Assembly: GCF_008329535.1 (NCBI RefSeq)
Contig: NZ_NPKR01000011.1
Span: 124,001-188,000, forward strand
Direction: 5' to 3'
Origin: Mycolicibacterium sp. P1-18
GTDB taxonomy: Bacteria > Actinomycetota > Actinomycetes > Mycobacteriales > Mycobacteriaceae
DNA: 64,000 bases
Positions 8,899-17,529 of the stretch are shown piece by piece. How positions within the stretch are numbered: the first letter of the stretch is position 1; each line of letters opens with the position of its first letter. The notes beneath the pieces are model-generated. The model made no database searches. It saw only the letters and a list, made by a program, of their open reading frames with translations, and was not told the DNA's origin. Made by a program: the position numbers and the translations under genes.

Positions 8899-9998
8899 TG
8901 TCCGCGCGCTTCCGGGAGGTGCCGCCCAGCACCTCGGGGCGATCACGCCACGACGTGCCGCTGAGCCTTGCGGCCACCATCCTCTCCGGATTCTTCAATT
9001 TGTCTGCGGCGGTTCGCAATCCGGCGCCGCTGCCGGACGTCGACCGTGAATTCCCCCTCGTCGTGGCCGACCGTCGGGTCGTCGCCCAGGATCAGGACGT
9101 GATCGCGCTGACCCTGACCGCCCCCGGTGGCGGGGAACTGCCGCGCTGGCATCCCGGCGCACACGTCGACGTGCACCTGCCCAGCGGCCGGGTGCGCCAG
9201 TACTCGCTGTGCGGCGACCCCGGCGTCACCGATTCCTACCGAATCGCGGTGCGGCGCATCCCCACCGGCGGCGGCGGTTCCGTCGAGGTGCACGACGAGT
9301 TGGCCGTCGGCGCGACCATCACCACCAGCGGCCCACGCAACGCGTTCCCTCTGACCGTGCCGGGATACGGCTCACCGGCGCAACGGTTCCGGTTCATCGC
9401 GGGCGGCATCGGCATCACCCCCATCCTTCCGATGCTCGCCCAGGCGGAGAGCCTCGGGGTGGAGTGGTCGATGGTCTACACCGGGCGCCGCCGCGACACC
9501 CTGCCGTTCCTCGAGGAATTGGCCCGCTTCGGTGACCGCATCGAGATCCGTACCGACGACGCCGCCGGCCTGCCGACGGCTGCCGACCTCCTCGGCGACT
9601 GCCCAGGCGGCACCACGGTGTACGCGTGCGGTCCCGCCCCCGTCCTGACCGCACTGCGGTCCGCGTTGGCCGGTCGCGACGACGTCGAACTGCACTTCGA
9701 GCGGTTCGCCGCTCCCCCGGTGGTCGACGGCACCGCGTTCTCCGCGTCGGTCGCCTCGACGGGCCGCACGGTCCGGGTCGGTGCGGACGAGACCCTGCTG
9801 ACGGCCCTCAAGCGGGAGCGCGTGCATGCGCCCTACTCGTGCCAGCAGGGATTCTGCGGGACGTGTCGCGTCCGCGTGCTCGGCGGCGACGTGGACCACC
9901 GCGACACCTTGCTCACCGACCCCGAACGCGACGCCGGGATGATGCTCGTCTGCGTGTCGCGCGCCACGGGTGACGGTGAGCTGATCCTCGACCTGTAG
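8898..9998 (+). CDS. Flavin/2Fe-2S oxidoreductase, phthalate dioxygenase reductase-like
   Basis: A 366-residue reductase of the PDR/VanB class. It has an FMN/FAD-binding barrel (HPGAHVDVHLPSGRVRQYSLCG), an NAD-binding domain (FIAGGIGITPILPM) and a C-terminal plant-type ferredoxin with YSCQQGFCGTC and a later conserved cysteine (MLVCVSRA). It would pass electrons from NAD(P)H to a partner oxygenase. ATG 8898 overlaps the stop of the metal-hydrolase gene, which makes that protein the obvious partner. The N-terminal 40 residues before the barrel are poorly conserved in appearance and may hold a short hydrophobic helix. Confidence 0.93.
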   Translation: MSARFREVPPSTSGRSRHDVPLSLAATILSGFFNLSAAVRNPAPLPDVDREFPLVVADRRVVAQDQDVIALTLTAPGGGELPRWHPGAHVDVHLPSGRVRQYSLCGDPGVTDSYRIAVRRIPTGGGGSVEVHDELAVGATITTSGPRNAFPLTVPGYGSPAQRFRFIAGGIGITPILPMLAQAESLGVEWSMVYTGRRRDTLPFLEELARFGDRIEIRTDDAAGLPTAADLLGDCPGGTTVYACGPAPVLTALRSALAGRDDVELHFERFAAPPVVDGTAFSASVASTGRTVRVGADETLLTALKRERVHAPYSCQQGFCGTCRVRVLGGDVDHRDTLLTDPERDAGMMLVCVSRATGDGELILDL

Positions 9999-10003
9999 CC
10001 GGG

Positions 10004-10471
10004 TCAGACGTCCTCGAGGTGGGCGGCCAGATGATCCAGCAGGGGCCGCTGGCCCTTGAGGAGCTTCACGTGGGCCTCGGCGACGGTGAACCACCCGACG
10101 CGGTCCATCTCGGGGAATGCCTTGACGACGCCGGAGCCCTTCGGCCACTCCAGTTCGAAGGTGTTGCTGACGCTGTCGGTGACGTCCAGGTCGGCTTCGA
10201 CGGCGAAGGCGGTGACGATCTTGCCGCCGGACTGCTTGACCGGCGGCAGGGCCACCCGCGGCCCGTCGGGCACGGGAAGTCCGATCTCCTCGACGAACTC
10301 GCGCTGAGCGGCGACCCAGGGTTCCTCGTCGTCGGCGTACTCGCCCTTGGGGATCGACCACGCGGCCTCGTCCTTGCGGGCCCAGAACGGCCCACCCGGA
10401 TGGCCGATCAGGACCTCGAACCCGTCGGCGCCGCGGCGGTACAGCAGGAGACCCGCGCTCATCCGTGGCAT
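10004..10471 (-). CDS. Nudix hydrolase
   Basis: A 155-residue Nudix protein with a perfect box GX5EX7REUXEEXGU between residues 43 and 65 (G43, E49, R57, E58, E61, E62, G64). Such enzymes cleave nucleoside diphosphate-linked compounds using Mg2+ held by the glutamates. The N-terminal SAGLLLYRR and GHPGGPFWARKDEAAWSIPKG resemble the AP4A/MutT-like branch. It follows the GIY-YIG-like gene by four bases, so they are co-transcribed. Either the ATG at 10471 or the one at 10462 may be used. Confidence 0.92.
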   Translation of the reverse strand: MPRMSAGLLLYRRGADGFEVLIGHPGGPFWARKDEAAWSIPKGEYADDEEPWVAAQREFVEEIGLPVPDGPRVALPPVKQSGGKIVTAFAVEADLDVTDSVSNTFELEWPKGSGVVKAFPEMDRVGWFTVAEAHVKLLKGQRPLLDHLAAHLEDV

Positions 10472-10475
10472 GGGG

Positions 10476-11087
10476 TTACCACTCCTTGAGCACGCGGAGC
10501 TTGCCGGCCCTGACCATGGCGTCGCGCCGAAGGCGTTTGAGCTCCTGGTGAAAAGCACTGTCGCCCTGCAGGTTCAGCGGCAGGACGAGGTGGGCGACCA
10601 GCTCCTCCTCGAACACCCACGGCTCGGGGCGGACCACCCACGACACTGCGGTGTTGTCCGACATCCACTGGTTGAGGACGGCTTCGCCGCCGGCGAGGGT
10701 GATCTGCTTGCCGGAGCCGACGCGACGCAGTTCCAAGCCCAGTTCGCGGGCGAGCAGCACCCCGAGCGACTTGCGCAGCGACGAGCCGTCGGCGTTGCCG
10801 CGGGCGCCACCGAAGTGGTAACGGATCCGCTTGTGCAAGTCCTGACTGACCGGCCGCTTGCCGCTCGCGGGCGGGGGCGTCGGGCTGATTCCGACGTGCA
10901 GCAGGGTCAGGCCGTCGCGCACTTCGCAACCCTCTGCGTCGACCGCTTCGGGAACCGTGCGGAACCACCACCCGTAGGCACCGGGCGCGTTCGGCACGGG
11001 GCTGGGCTCGGCGAACACCTGCTCGCGTGTAAATCGCTGTGCGTCAAGAAAACCCGCAACGGAGTCCGGGCGTGGTGCGTCAGGCAT
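10476..11087 (-). CDS. GIY-YIG-like nuclease domain protein
   Basis: A 203-residue protein whose centre reads like a divergent GIY-YIG catalytic domain: PGAYGWWF for the GIY strand, LLHVGIS for the YIG strand, then DLHKRIRYHFGG with the catalytic-type arginine and SSLRKSLGVLL. A later EEELVAHLVLPLNLQ supplies the glutamate and asparagine expected on the last helix. The family includes DNA repair and restriction nucleases; no other domain is visible. It is linked to the Nudix gene downstream. The assignment rests on motif order and should be checked by a profile search. Confidence 0.7.
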   Translation of the reverse strand: MPDAPRPDSVAGFLDAQRFTREQVFAEPSPVPNAPGAYGWWFRTVPEAVDAEGCEVRDGLTLLHVGISPTPPPASGKRPVSQDLHKRIRYHFGGARGNADGSSLRKSLGVLLARELGLELRRVGSGKQITLAGGEAVLNQWMSDNTAVSWVVRPEPWVFEEELVAHLVLPLNLQGDSAFHQELKRLRRDAMVRAGKLRVLKEW

Positions 11088-11132
11088 ACCTCAGCCTTTC
11101 ACACCGGCCGGCGCGCCGGATCGGCCCGCCGC

Positions 11133-11138
11133 TAGAGT
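11133..11138 (+). promoter_or_regulatory. -10 element, probable leaderless promoter of SGNH hydrolase
   Basis: TAGAGT fits TANNNT and lies six bases before the GTG at 11145, with no ribosome site between them. Confidence 0.4.
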
Positions 11139-11144
11139 GCCCTC

Positions 11145-11948
11145 GTGGCGAACGGGTCATATTTGCGATACGTCGCCCTCGGCGACAGTCAGACCGAAGG
11201 TCTCTGGGACGGCGACGACGAGATCGGCGTGGCGGGCTTCGCCGATCGCTTGGCCGCCCGGCTGGACGACCTTCACCCCGGTGTCCTGTACGCGAACCTC
11301 GCCGTCCGGGGACGGCGCGTCCGCGACGTGCTCGACCACCAGTTGCCCGCGGCCGTCGCGATGCTGCCCGACCTCATCACCAGTTGCATCGGAATGAACG
11401 ACGTCACCAGGCCGGGCAAGTCGTTCGCCACGGCACTCGCGGACGTCGACCTGCTGCACGACCGGCTCGCCGAGACCGGTGCCACCGTGGTCACCACGAC
11501 GTTTCCCGACCTCGAACGGATCCTGCCGGTCGGACGGTTCCTCGGGGGGCGCGTGCGGGAGATGAACGCGGTCGTCCGGGAGGCGGCGGCGCGGCACGGC
11601 TTCCGGCTGGTCGACCTCTACGAGGCGGAGTCCATGGGCGACCCCGGCGTGTGGAGCCCCGACCGCGTGCACGGCTCGCCCGCGGGACACGAACTGTTCG
11701 CCGCGGCGGCCGCGGAGGCGCTGAATCTGCCTGACAGCAGCCATGATTGGGCCACGTCGACCGCCGAGGTCGTCAGGCCGGGATTCCAGTCGCGGATGTA
11801 CTCACAGGTGTTGTGGACCCAGAATTTGCTGATGCCGTTCATGTGGCGGCACCTGCGCGGGTTGTCCGGCGGCAGCGGGCGCGTCGCGAAGCGCCCTCTG
11901 CTGACGCCGGTGGGCCTAGTTGCCGAAGCCGCCGAGGCCACCGAGTAG
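11145..11948 (+). CDS. SGNH/GDSL hydrolase
   Basis: A 267-residue SGNH esterase/lipase. Block I is ALGDSQTEG near residues 11-19 with the catalytic serine, block II asparagine is in YANLAVRG, block III is GMND near residue 84, and block V DRVHGSPAGH carries the catalytic Asp and His. There is no signal peptide, so it is probably cytoplasmic. A C-terminal extension of about 60 residues follows the catalytic core. GTG start with a leaderless-type promoter; the 3' end overlaps the convergent DUF732 gene by 33 bases. Substrate unknown. Confidence 0.92.
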   Translation: MANGSYLRYVALGDSQTEGLWDGDDEIGVAGFADRLAARLDDLHPGVLYANLAVRGRRVRDVLDHQLPAAVAMLPDLITSCIGMNDVTRPGKSFATALADVDLLHDRLAETGATVVTTTFPDLERILPVGRFLGGRVREMNAVVREAAARHGFRLVDLYEAESMGDPGVWSPDRVHGSPAGHELFAAAAAEALNLPDSSHDWATSTAEVVRPGFQSRMYSQVLWTQNLLMPFMWRHLRGLSGGSGRVAKRPLLTPVGLVAEAAEATE

Positions 11949-12323
11949 GCCGAGCGGAATCGGCGACTCGCCGTTGGCCAGCGAGGCCATCGCGCCGGGG
12001 CAGAACGCGGAGATCGCGAGCCCGGTGAACATCGTCGCCGGTCCCAGCGACATGCCACCGGCGTCCGCGACGCGCGAGGCCGTGTCGGCCATGTCCTGGC
12101 CGGGCTGCGACAGCATCGGGCAGACCGAACGACCGAGGTCCGCGGCCTGCGCGGGGTCGACGCTGCCGATGCCCGCGTCGTCGACGGAGTTGATGAAGTC
12201 AGAGGTCGGGTCCGCCGAGGCGGGGGCGGCCGCCACCAGCGCGGCGAAGAGAGCCCCGCCGGTCACGAGCGCGATCCGGGTCGTCGCGCTCGAGCGGGCG
12301 ACGGAGAAACGTGTCCTGTCCAC
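11916..12323 (-). CDS. Exported DUF732-like protein
   Basis: A 135-residue secreted protein. The N-terminus has a basic stretch, a hydrophobic core (IALVTGGALFAALVAAAP) and an ASADP cleavage site near residue 38. The mature domain TSDFINSVDDAGIG...LGRSVCPMLSQPG...ISAFCPG is the DUF732 pattern, with two cysteines that likely form a disulfide. DUF732 proteins are small helical exported proteins specific to mycobacteria and relatives; some are heme-binding, but no heme ligand can be assigned here. GTG start with a TACCCT -10 (12330-12335) six bases upstream. Confidence 0.88.
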   Translation of the reverse strand: MDRTRFSVARSSATTRIALVTGGALFAALVAAAPASADPTSDFINSVDDAGIGSVDPAQAADLGRSVCPMLSQPGQDMADTASRVADAGGMSLGPATMFTGLAISAFCPGAMASLANGESPIPLGLLGGLGGFGN

Positions 12324-12329
12324 GGTCGA

Positions 12330-12335
12330 AGGGTA
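12330..12335 (-). promoter_or_regulatory. -10 element, probable leaderless promoter of DUF732 gene
   Basis: On the minus strand this reads TACCCT, matching TANNNT, with six bases to the GTG start at 12323. Confidence 0.4.
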
Positions 12336-12360
12336 CGGCGAATTTCGGCGATCGGCCCAA

Positions 12361-12924
12361 TCAGACGCCGGTCCACACCTCGTCGATTTGGCTGTTGATG
12401 TCGATGACCTTCGCCTTTGCCGATTCCGGGCTGTCGATTTCGCCGGCCACGTGCTGGGAGATGAAGCGCTTGATCTCGGCGTCGACGCCGCCGACGATGC
12501 GGACCAGCTCGGCGCGCAGCGTCGTCGAGGTGATGTGGATGGAGATGTCGGCCGGTCGGGGCTTTCGGACGTCGAGGATCAGCGACAGGGGGTGAGCGGC
12601 GATCGCCGTGGCATGCAGCGCGATCTCGCCGAAGACCTTGAAGCGCGGCTTGTCGATGCGCAGGTCGATGATCAACTCGATTTCGAGGGGAATCTGGATG
12701 TCGAAGGTGAGCAGGTCGCCCTGATGGCGCGTCACCGCCGGATCCTGGACCCGGACCTTCGCGGTGACCTTGGCGAACTTGCCAGGCCCCTGGGCCATGG
12801 GCCCCATGGTGAACTCGTCGCCGGCGATCTGGCCGATCGCCGCGGCGACGCGCTCCTCGGTGACGGCGATCTCGAAGAACCGGCGGCCGAATTCCTCGTA
12901 CGTCATGGAGTCGTAGTCAGACAT
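12361..12924 (-). CDS. Conserved mycobacterial hypothetical protein
   Basis: A 187-residue protein that I do not recognise functionally. The N-terminal MSDYDSMTYEEFGRRFFEIAVTEERV is helical and acidic; the middle alternates hydrophobic and charged residues (FDIQIPLEIELIIDLRIDKPRFKVFGEIALHATAI), suggesting a large beta-sheet sandwich like lipid-binding SRPBCC or SMP-type folds. It has no signal peptide, cysteine or membrane segment. It follows the NTF2-like gene by 15 bases and is probably co-transcribed with it. Confidence 0.8.
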   Translation of the reverse strand: MSDYDSMTYEEFGRRFFEIAVTEERVAAAIGQIAGDEFTMGPMAQGPGKFAKVTAKVRVQDPAVTRHQGDLLTFDIQIPLEIELIIDLRIDKPRFKVFGEIALHATAIAAHPLSLILDVRKPRPADISIHITSTTLRAELVRIVGGVDAEIKRFISQHVAGEIDSPESAKAKVIDINSQIDEVWTGV

Positions 12925-12939
12925 GGTCCGAATACCTTG

Positions 12940-13743
12940 TCACGTCCACTGGTCGGCGGTGAACACCCGCACCGCACGAATGCGCGTCGGACGGGTCTCG
13001 ACCTCGGCGAAGAGAACCAGCTGCCGCCCGTCGCGACGCACGCGTGCCACGACGACGCTGCCGGCGCGGACCATGCCGTCCCAGCGGGCCCCGTGCAGCA
13101 GGCCGACGAACTCCGAGGTGCCGATGCGGTCGTCGTCCCCCCGGCTGAGTCGGGCGGCGTCGCCGAGCCGCCGCCTCACGGCCACCTGGTCTCCGGCACA
13201 CGCGTCGTCGAGGAGCTTGGCCACGTGCTGCTTGCCGCGGCTCGTCGCGCCACGGAAACCGGTCAGGAAGCCGACCGTGCCCGACAGCCGCTGGTTGCGC
13301 AGCAGCGCCCGGGACAGCTGCAGACCGGCGGGCAGGGCGCCGACGCCACTGCGGGCGAACTGCCAGACCATCGTGGGCAGCTCCCAGAAGGCTTGGAGCC
13401 GAAGGATCCTCAGCGCGTCGTCGAGGTCGTATCGCAAGAAGGCGGGAATGGTCATCGTGACCGACGCACCCATGCGGACCTCGAGAGTCAGGTCCCGCAC
13501 CACGGTGTGACCGGACACGACGTCGGCACCGCGGTGAAACGCGATGTCGCGCGGGCCGATGAACGTGTCGTAGAACCGGGCGACCTGGGCGCGCCCGACG
13601 TGGGGCCGCGAACCCACCGGATCCTCGATGCGACCGTCGGGTCCGAAGAGCCCGATCCACCCGTCCCGGTCGTGTGCGCCCGCGGCCTCGGGCGAGCGTT
13701 CGACGGCGACGAGCATGTCGGCGATCGGGGGGACCATGCTCAT
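12940..13743 (-). CDS. NTF2/SnoaL-like fold protein
   Basis: A 267-residue protein that reads as two NTF2-like (ketosteroid isomerase-type) modules. The first, residues 25-115, has DRDGWIGLFGPDGRIEDPVGSRPHVG, the typical active-site lip of SnoaL-like proteins, and the second starts around residue 170 with AKLLDDACAGDQVAVRRRLG. Such folds bind hydrophobic ligands such as steroids or polyketides. Its position upstream of a conserved protein of unknown function does not reveal the ligand. It is divergent from the small gene at 13855. Confidence 0.75.
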   Translation of the reverse strand: MSMVPPIADMLVAVERSPEAAGAHDRDGWIGLFGPDGRIEDPVGSRPHVGRAQVARFYDTFIGPRDIAFHRGADVVSGHTVVRDLTLEVRMGASVTMTIPAFLRYDLDDALRILRLQAFWELPTMVWQFARSGVGALPAGLQLSRALLRNQRLSGTVGFLTGFRGATSRGKQHVAKLLDDACAGDQVAVRRRLGDAARLSRGDDDRIGTSEFVGLLHGARWDGMVRAGSVVVARVRRDGRQLVLFAEVETRPTRIRAVRVFTADQWT

Positions 13744-13854
13744 TCACTTACCACCCCGGGGCCGGCCGGGTGGACGTCGTGGCGAACTTGGCCCGGGGCC
13801 TGCACACTGGTGGGAGCGCCATGGAGTTCAGTCAGCGCAGATGAGGAGTCCGTC

Positions 13855-14208
13855 ATGAGCCAGAATCCGTTCGGAATCGACCCCGAGGATCTCGACCGCG
13901 TCATGCGGGAGGCCGGCGACGGCCTACGCGACGCGCTCGGCCGCATGGGTAGGCAGGCGGGCTGGGCAACGCTGCTCGACGAGTTCACCAAGGGCACCCG
14001 TCCGAAGACCGAACCCGAGACCACGGGTGAGACGGGTGACGGCGTGTGGTCGATCTACACCGTCGACGAGGCGGGTGGCGCCCACATCGAAGAGGTGTAC
14101 CCGACCGAGCTGGACGCCTTGCGGGCCAACAAGAACAACACCGATCCGGGCCGCAAGGTCCGCTTCCTGCCGTACGGCATCGCGGTCAGCGTGCTCGACA
14201 GCGAGTAG
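13855..14208 (+). CDS. Conserved hypothetical protein
   Basis: A 117-residue soluble protein, start ATG 13855 with a GAGGAG ribosome site seven bases upstream. The N-terminal half is a short helical, charged region (PEDLDRVMREAGDGLRDALGRM). The C-terminal half VWSIYTVDEAGGAHIEEVYPTELDALRANKNNTD has the strand pattern of the small proteins found in many actinobacterial genomes next to unrelated genes. No catalytic or metal residues are evident. Function unknown. Confidence 0.8.
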   Translation: MSQNPFGIDPEDLDRVMREAGDGLRDALGRMGRQAGWATLLDEFTKGTRPKTEPETTGETGDGVWSIYTVDEAGGAHIEEVYPTELDALRANKNNTDPGRKVRFLPYGIAVSVLDSE

Positions 14209-14294
14209 GGCTGGGCCGAAAGCACGCGCCTCCTCCTCGGGACCGGCTACGATTTGCTCGCAACGTCGCCCGTGTTCCCAGGAGGCTCCACATC

Positions 14295-14726
14295 ATGATT
14301 CGTGAACTGACGGTCGCCGCGGTGATCGCCGGAGCCGCCGTCGCGCTGGCACCCTCGGCTGCGGCCGACCCGGGTCCGATGTATCCCGACAATCCGGGTC
14401 TCTACGACACGTCCGCGACCGATGTGCCGGGCATTCGCTACGACGCCTCCCTCGGCGCACCGTGCGACAACTATCAGCTGTTCACGTTCGGGCGCGGGCC
14501 TGGAGGCTCGACCGAGGTGTGCCACTACATCCCGAACCAGTGGCCGCCGGTCTACACCGGATTCTGGGTGTCGTCGTATCCGTTGATGGGCGTGAAGGAC
14601 ATCGGCGCGCCGTGCGACGGCCCCAAGGGCGCCGCGCAGGCCCCCGACGGTCGGCCGATGGTCTGCCTCGGTGACCAGGGCTGGCAGCCGGGCACCCTGA
14701 CCGGGGCCGGCTTCTTCCCCGGCTGA
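14295..14726 (+). CDS. Small exported protein
   Basis: A 143-residue secreted protein with an AGGAGG ribosome site eleven bases before ATG 14295. The signal peptide MIRELTVAAVIAGAAVALAP ends at an AAADP site near residue 25. The mature part is rich in Pro, Gly and Tyr and holds four cysteines (APCDNY, EVCHYI, APCDGP, MVCLGD) that probably form two disulfides. The sequence resembles small exported mycobacterial proteins of unknown role. No enzymatic motif is visible. Confidence 0.85.
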   Translation: MIRELTVAAVIAGAAVALAPSAAADPGPMYPDNPGLYDTSATDVPGIRYDASLGAPCDNYQLFTFGRGPGGSTEVCHYIPNQWPPVYTGFWVSSYPLMGVKDIGAPCDGPKGAAQAPDGRPMVCLGDQGWQPGTLTGAGFFPG

Positions 14727-14763
14727 TCCGGCGAAGCTCGACCATACGGATGACGCACGCCTG

Positions 14764-14769
14764 TATGGT
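14764..14769 (+). promoter_or_regulatory. -10 element, probable leaderless promoter of fadD-like gene
   Basis: TATGGT matches TANNNT and lies eight bases before ATG 14778, with no ribosome site between. Confidence 0.4.
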
Positions 14770-14777
14770 CAGCTCTC

Positions 14778-16433
14778 ATGGGTAGTGGGACTAACTTCAA
14801 TCTCTCCGACGTGTTCGGCACGGTCGCCGCGGCGATTCCCGATCAGACGTTCCTGGTCTGGCGCGGGCGACGGCTGTCCTACGCCGAGGTGAACCGTCGG
14901 GTGGACGGCTTCGCCAACTATCTGACGTCGGTGGGGCTCGGCTGTCACACCGAACGCGACGGGCTGGCCGGCCACGAATCCGGGCAGGACCACCTCGGCA
15001 TCTATCTGCGCAACGGCAACGAGTACCTCGAGTCGATGATCGGCGCCTTCCGGTCCCGCGTCGCCCCCTTCAACGTCAGCTACCGCTACGTCGAGGACGA
15101 GTTGCTGTATCTGCTCACCGATTCCGGAGCGCAGGCGCTGGTGTACCCGGCGGAGTTCGCGCCGCGGGTGGCCGCCATCCTCGACCGTCTCCCGCGGCTC
15201 CGGGTGTTGATCCAGGTGGCCGACCACTCCGGCCACGAACTGCTTCCCGGCGCCGTGGACTACGAGACCATCCTGGCCACGCCGGCGCCGGCCGAGGGTC
15301 TGCCGACGCCGTCGGGCGACGACCTCTACGTCCTCTACACCGGCGGCACCACCGGCATGCCCAAGGGCGTGCTCTGGCGCCAGCACGACATCTTCCTGTC
15401 GTCGATGGGCGGGCGGCCGTGGGGCAGCGACCAGCCGCTGGCCTCCCACGACGAGCTGGCCGAGAAGGCCAGGGCCTCCGCGGGCGCGGTGTCGATGATG
15501 ATGATCCCGCCGTTCATGCACGGCGCCGCCCAGTGGGCGGCCTTCAACGCGATCACCATGGGTGGCCGGGTGGTCATCCCCGACGACGTCGAGCGCATGC
15601 AGCCCGCGGAGGTGCTGCGCCTGGCCGCCGAGGAGAAGGTGCTGAGCATGCCCGTCGTCGGCGATGCGATCGCCCGCCCGCTGCTCGACGAGATCGAAGC
15701 CGGCGACTACGACCTGTCCGGCCTGTTCACCATCACCAACGGCGGTGCCCCGTTGTCACCGACGGTGCGCGAGCGCCTCCTGACCGCACTGCCACACCTG
15801 ATGCTGCTGGACGCCGTCGGCGCCTCCGAGTCGGGCGCGCAGATGAGCACGGCGACCACGGCGGGAGCCGAGGTGCAGCCCGCCACGTTCACCCCGCAGC
15901 ACGACACGGCGGTGGTCTCGGCCGACCTCGACCGGGTGCTGACGCCGGGCGAGGGCCAGGGCTGGCTGGCCCGCCGCGATCTGATCCCGCTGGGCTATCT
16001 GGGCGACGAGGCCAAGACCGCCAAGACGTTCCCGACGATCGGCGGGGTGCGTTGGTCGGTTCCGGGCGACCGGGCAAATGTCTTGCCGGACGGCCGGATT
16101 CAGCTGCTCGGCCGCGACTCGGTGACCATCAACTCCGGCGGCGAGAAGATCTTCGTCGAGGAGGTCGAGCGGGCCATCGCCGCGCATCCCAGCGTCTACG
16201 ACGTGGTCGTCGTGGGTCGCCCGTCGGAGCGGTGGGGCAGCGAGGTGATCGCCGTGGTGCAATTCGCCGAGGGCGCCGGCGCGACCGACGAGGAACTCGT
16301 CGAGGTGTGTCGGACGTCGATTGCGCGCTACAAGGTCCCGAAGGCGTTCGTTCGGGTGCCCAAGATCGTGCGCTCCCCCGCAGGCAAGGCCGACTACCGG
16401 TGGGCGAAGGACGTCGCTACTTCTTCAGCGTGA
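14778..16433 (+). CDS. FadD-type acyl-CoA synthetase (FadD19-like)
   Basis: A 551-residue ANL-superfamily ligase. The ATP-binding P-loop YTGGTTGMPKG is near residue 190, the A5-type motif DAVGASESG near 350, the hinge motif LLGRDSVTINSGGEK near 450, and the catalytic lysine motif SPAGKADYRW near the C-terminus. The pattern LWRQHDIF...MMMIPPFMHGAAQW is closest to mycobacterial FadD19-like enzymes, which activate branched or steroid side-chain acids to CoA thioesters. It is alone between a small exported protein and a convergent mycolate methyltransferase, 17 bases of which overlap its end. The exact acid is not deducible. Confidence 0.92.
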   Translation: MGSGTNFNLSDVFGTVAAAIPDQTFLVWRGRRLSYAEVNRRVDGFANYLTSVGLGCHTERDGLAGHESGQDHLGIYLRNGNEYLESMIGAFRSRVAPFNVSYRYVEDELLYLLTDSGAQALVYPAEFAPRVAAILDRLPRLRVLIQVADHSGHELLPGAVDYETILATPAPAEGLPTPSGDDLYVLYTGGTTGMPKGVLWRQHDIFLSSMGGRPWGSDQPLASHDELAEKARASAGAVSMMMIPPFMHGAAQWAAFNAITMGGRVVIPDDVERMQPAEVLRLAAEEKVLSMPVVGDAIARPLLDEIEAGDYDLSGLFTITNGGAPLSPTVRERLLTALPHLMLLDAVGASESGAQMSTATTAGAEVQPATFTPQHDTAVVSADLDRVLTPGEGQGWLARRDLIPLGYLGDEAKTAKTFPTIGGVRWSVPGDRANVLPDGRIQLLGRDSVTINSGGEKIFVEEVERAIAAHPSVYDVVVVGRPSERWGSEVIAVVQFAEGAGATDEELVEVCRTSIARYKVPKAFVRVPKIVRSPAGKADYRWAKDVATSSA

Positions 16434-17295
16434 ACTGGCAGAGGTCGGTGTAACCCTTGTGGAAGAAGTTCGAGCACCCCGTCAGGTACTTCATGTACCG
16501 CTCGTACATCTCCTCGCCCTGCAGGGCGACGGCCTCGTCGTGCTTGGACTCGAGAGTCGCCGACCAGATGTCGAGGGTCTTGGCGTAGTGCCGGCCGAGC
16601 CGGTGGATCCGGTCGATGGTGAAGTTGGACTCGCCGGCGAACTTCTCCACTTCGGCCACGATCGGAATCTGGCCACCGGGGAAGATCTCGTCGGCGATGA
16701 ACTTGGTGAACTTCAGCAGCGTCATGGTCACGGGCAGGTTCTTGGCGACCCGTTCCTCGGGGCTGCACCGGGTGATGGTGTGCAGCAGCATCACGCCGTC
16801 GTCGGGCATCGCCGCGTGCGCCATGTCGAAGAAGCGCCCGTACCGGTCGTAGCCGAAGTGTTCGAAGGCGCCGATGGAGACGATGCGGTCGACCTTGCCG
16901 TCGAATTCCTCCCAGCCGCGCAGCTCGACGCGGCGGCTGCGGTCGGTCTCGATGCCGGCCAGCACGGTCTCGACGTGGGCGGCCTGGTTGCGGCTCAGCG
17001 TCAGGCCGATGACGTTGACGTCGTACTTCTCGATGGCGCGCTTGATGGTCGCACCCCATCCGCAGCCGATGTCGAGCAGCGTCATGCCGGGTTCGAGCCC
17101 CAGCTTGCCCAGCGACAGATCGATCTTGGCGAGCTGCGCCTCGTGCAGCGTCATGTCGTCGCGCTCGAAGTAGGCACAGCTGTAGGTCTGCGTCTCGTCG
17201 AGGAACAGCCGAAAGAACTCGTCGGACAGGTCGTAGTGCGCCTGAATGTCCTCGAACGCCGGTGTCATGTCCGACCTGGTGCGCTTGTTAGCCAC
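16417..17295 (-). CDS. Mycolic-acid cyclopropane synthase/methyltransferase
   Basis: A 292-residue SAM-dependent methyltransferase of the CmaA/PcaA/UmaA/MmaA family that modifies double bonds or oxygenated groups in mycolic acid chains. The SAM site LLDIGCGWGATIKRAI, the LTLSRNQ motif, the GWEEFDGKVDRIVSIGAFEHFG region and the C-terminal YLTGCSNFFHKG are all as in the family. The glutamate of GAFEHF is the conserved catalytic-type residue. The frame is open further upstream, but GTG 17295 gives the family length and N-terminus. Which family member it is (cyclopropane synthase or methyl transferase) cannot be told by eye. Confidence 0.94.
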   Translation of the reverse strand: MANKRTRSDMTPAFEDIQAHYDLSDEFFRLFLDETQTYSCAYFERDDMTLHEAQLAKIDLSLGKLGLEPGMTLLDIGCGWGATIKRAIEKYDVNVIGLTLSRNQAAHVETVLAGIETDRSRRVELRGWEEFDGKVDRIVSIGAFEHFGYDRYGRFFDMAHAAMPDDGVMLLHTITRCSPEERVAKNLPVTMTLLKFTKFIADEIFPGGQIPIVAEVEKFAGESNFTIDRIHRLGRHYAKTLDIWSATLESKHDEAVALQGEEMYERYMKYLTGCSNFFHKGYTDLCQFTLKK

Positions 17296-17529
17296 GGATG
17301 CCTCCTCGTCGTGCCCCGCGGCAAGGTTACGCGAGTTAACTACGGGGCCTGTACCACGGTGCCCAACCGCCGGCATCGGGAAACATCGTCGGGCGTGCAG
17401 CGGCGCCGTGCCGTGGCGCAAAAGCCGCGTACGGCCGGGCTTCGGCCGGTAGGTTGACCCTCGGCGCCGTCGCGGATCGCGGTCGACGGAAACCCACTGC
17501 GGGGCGGTCCTGGAGACGTTGGGAGACAA

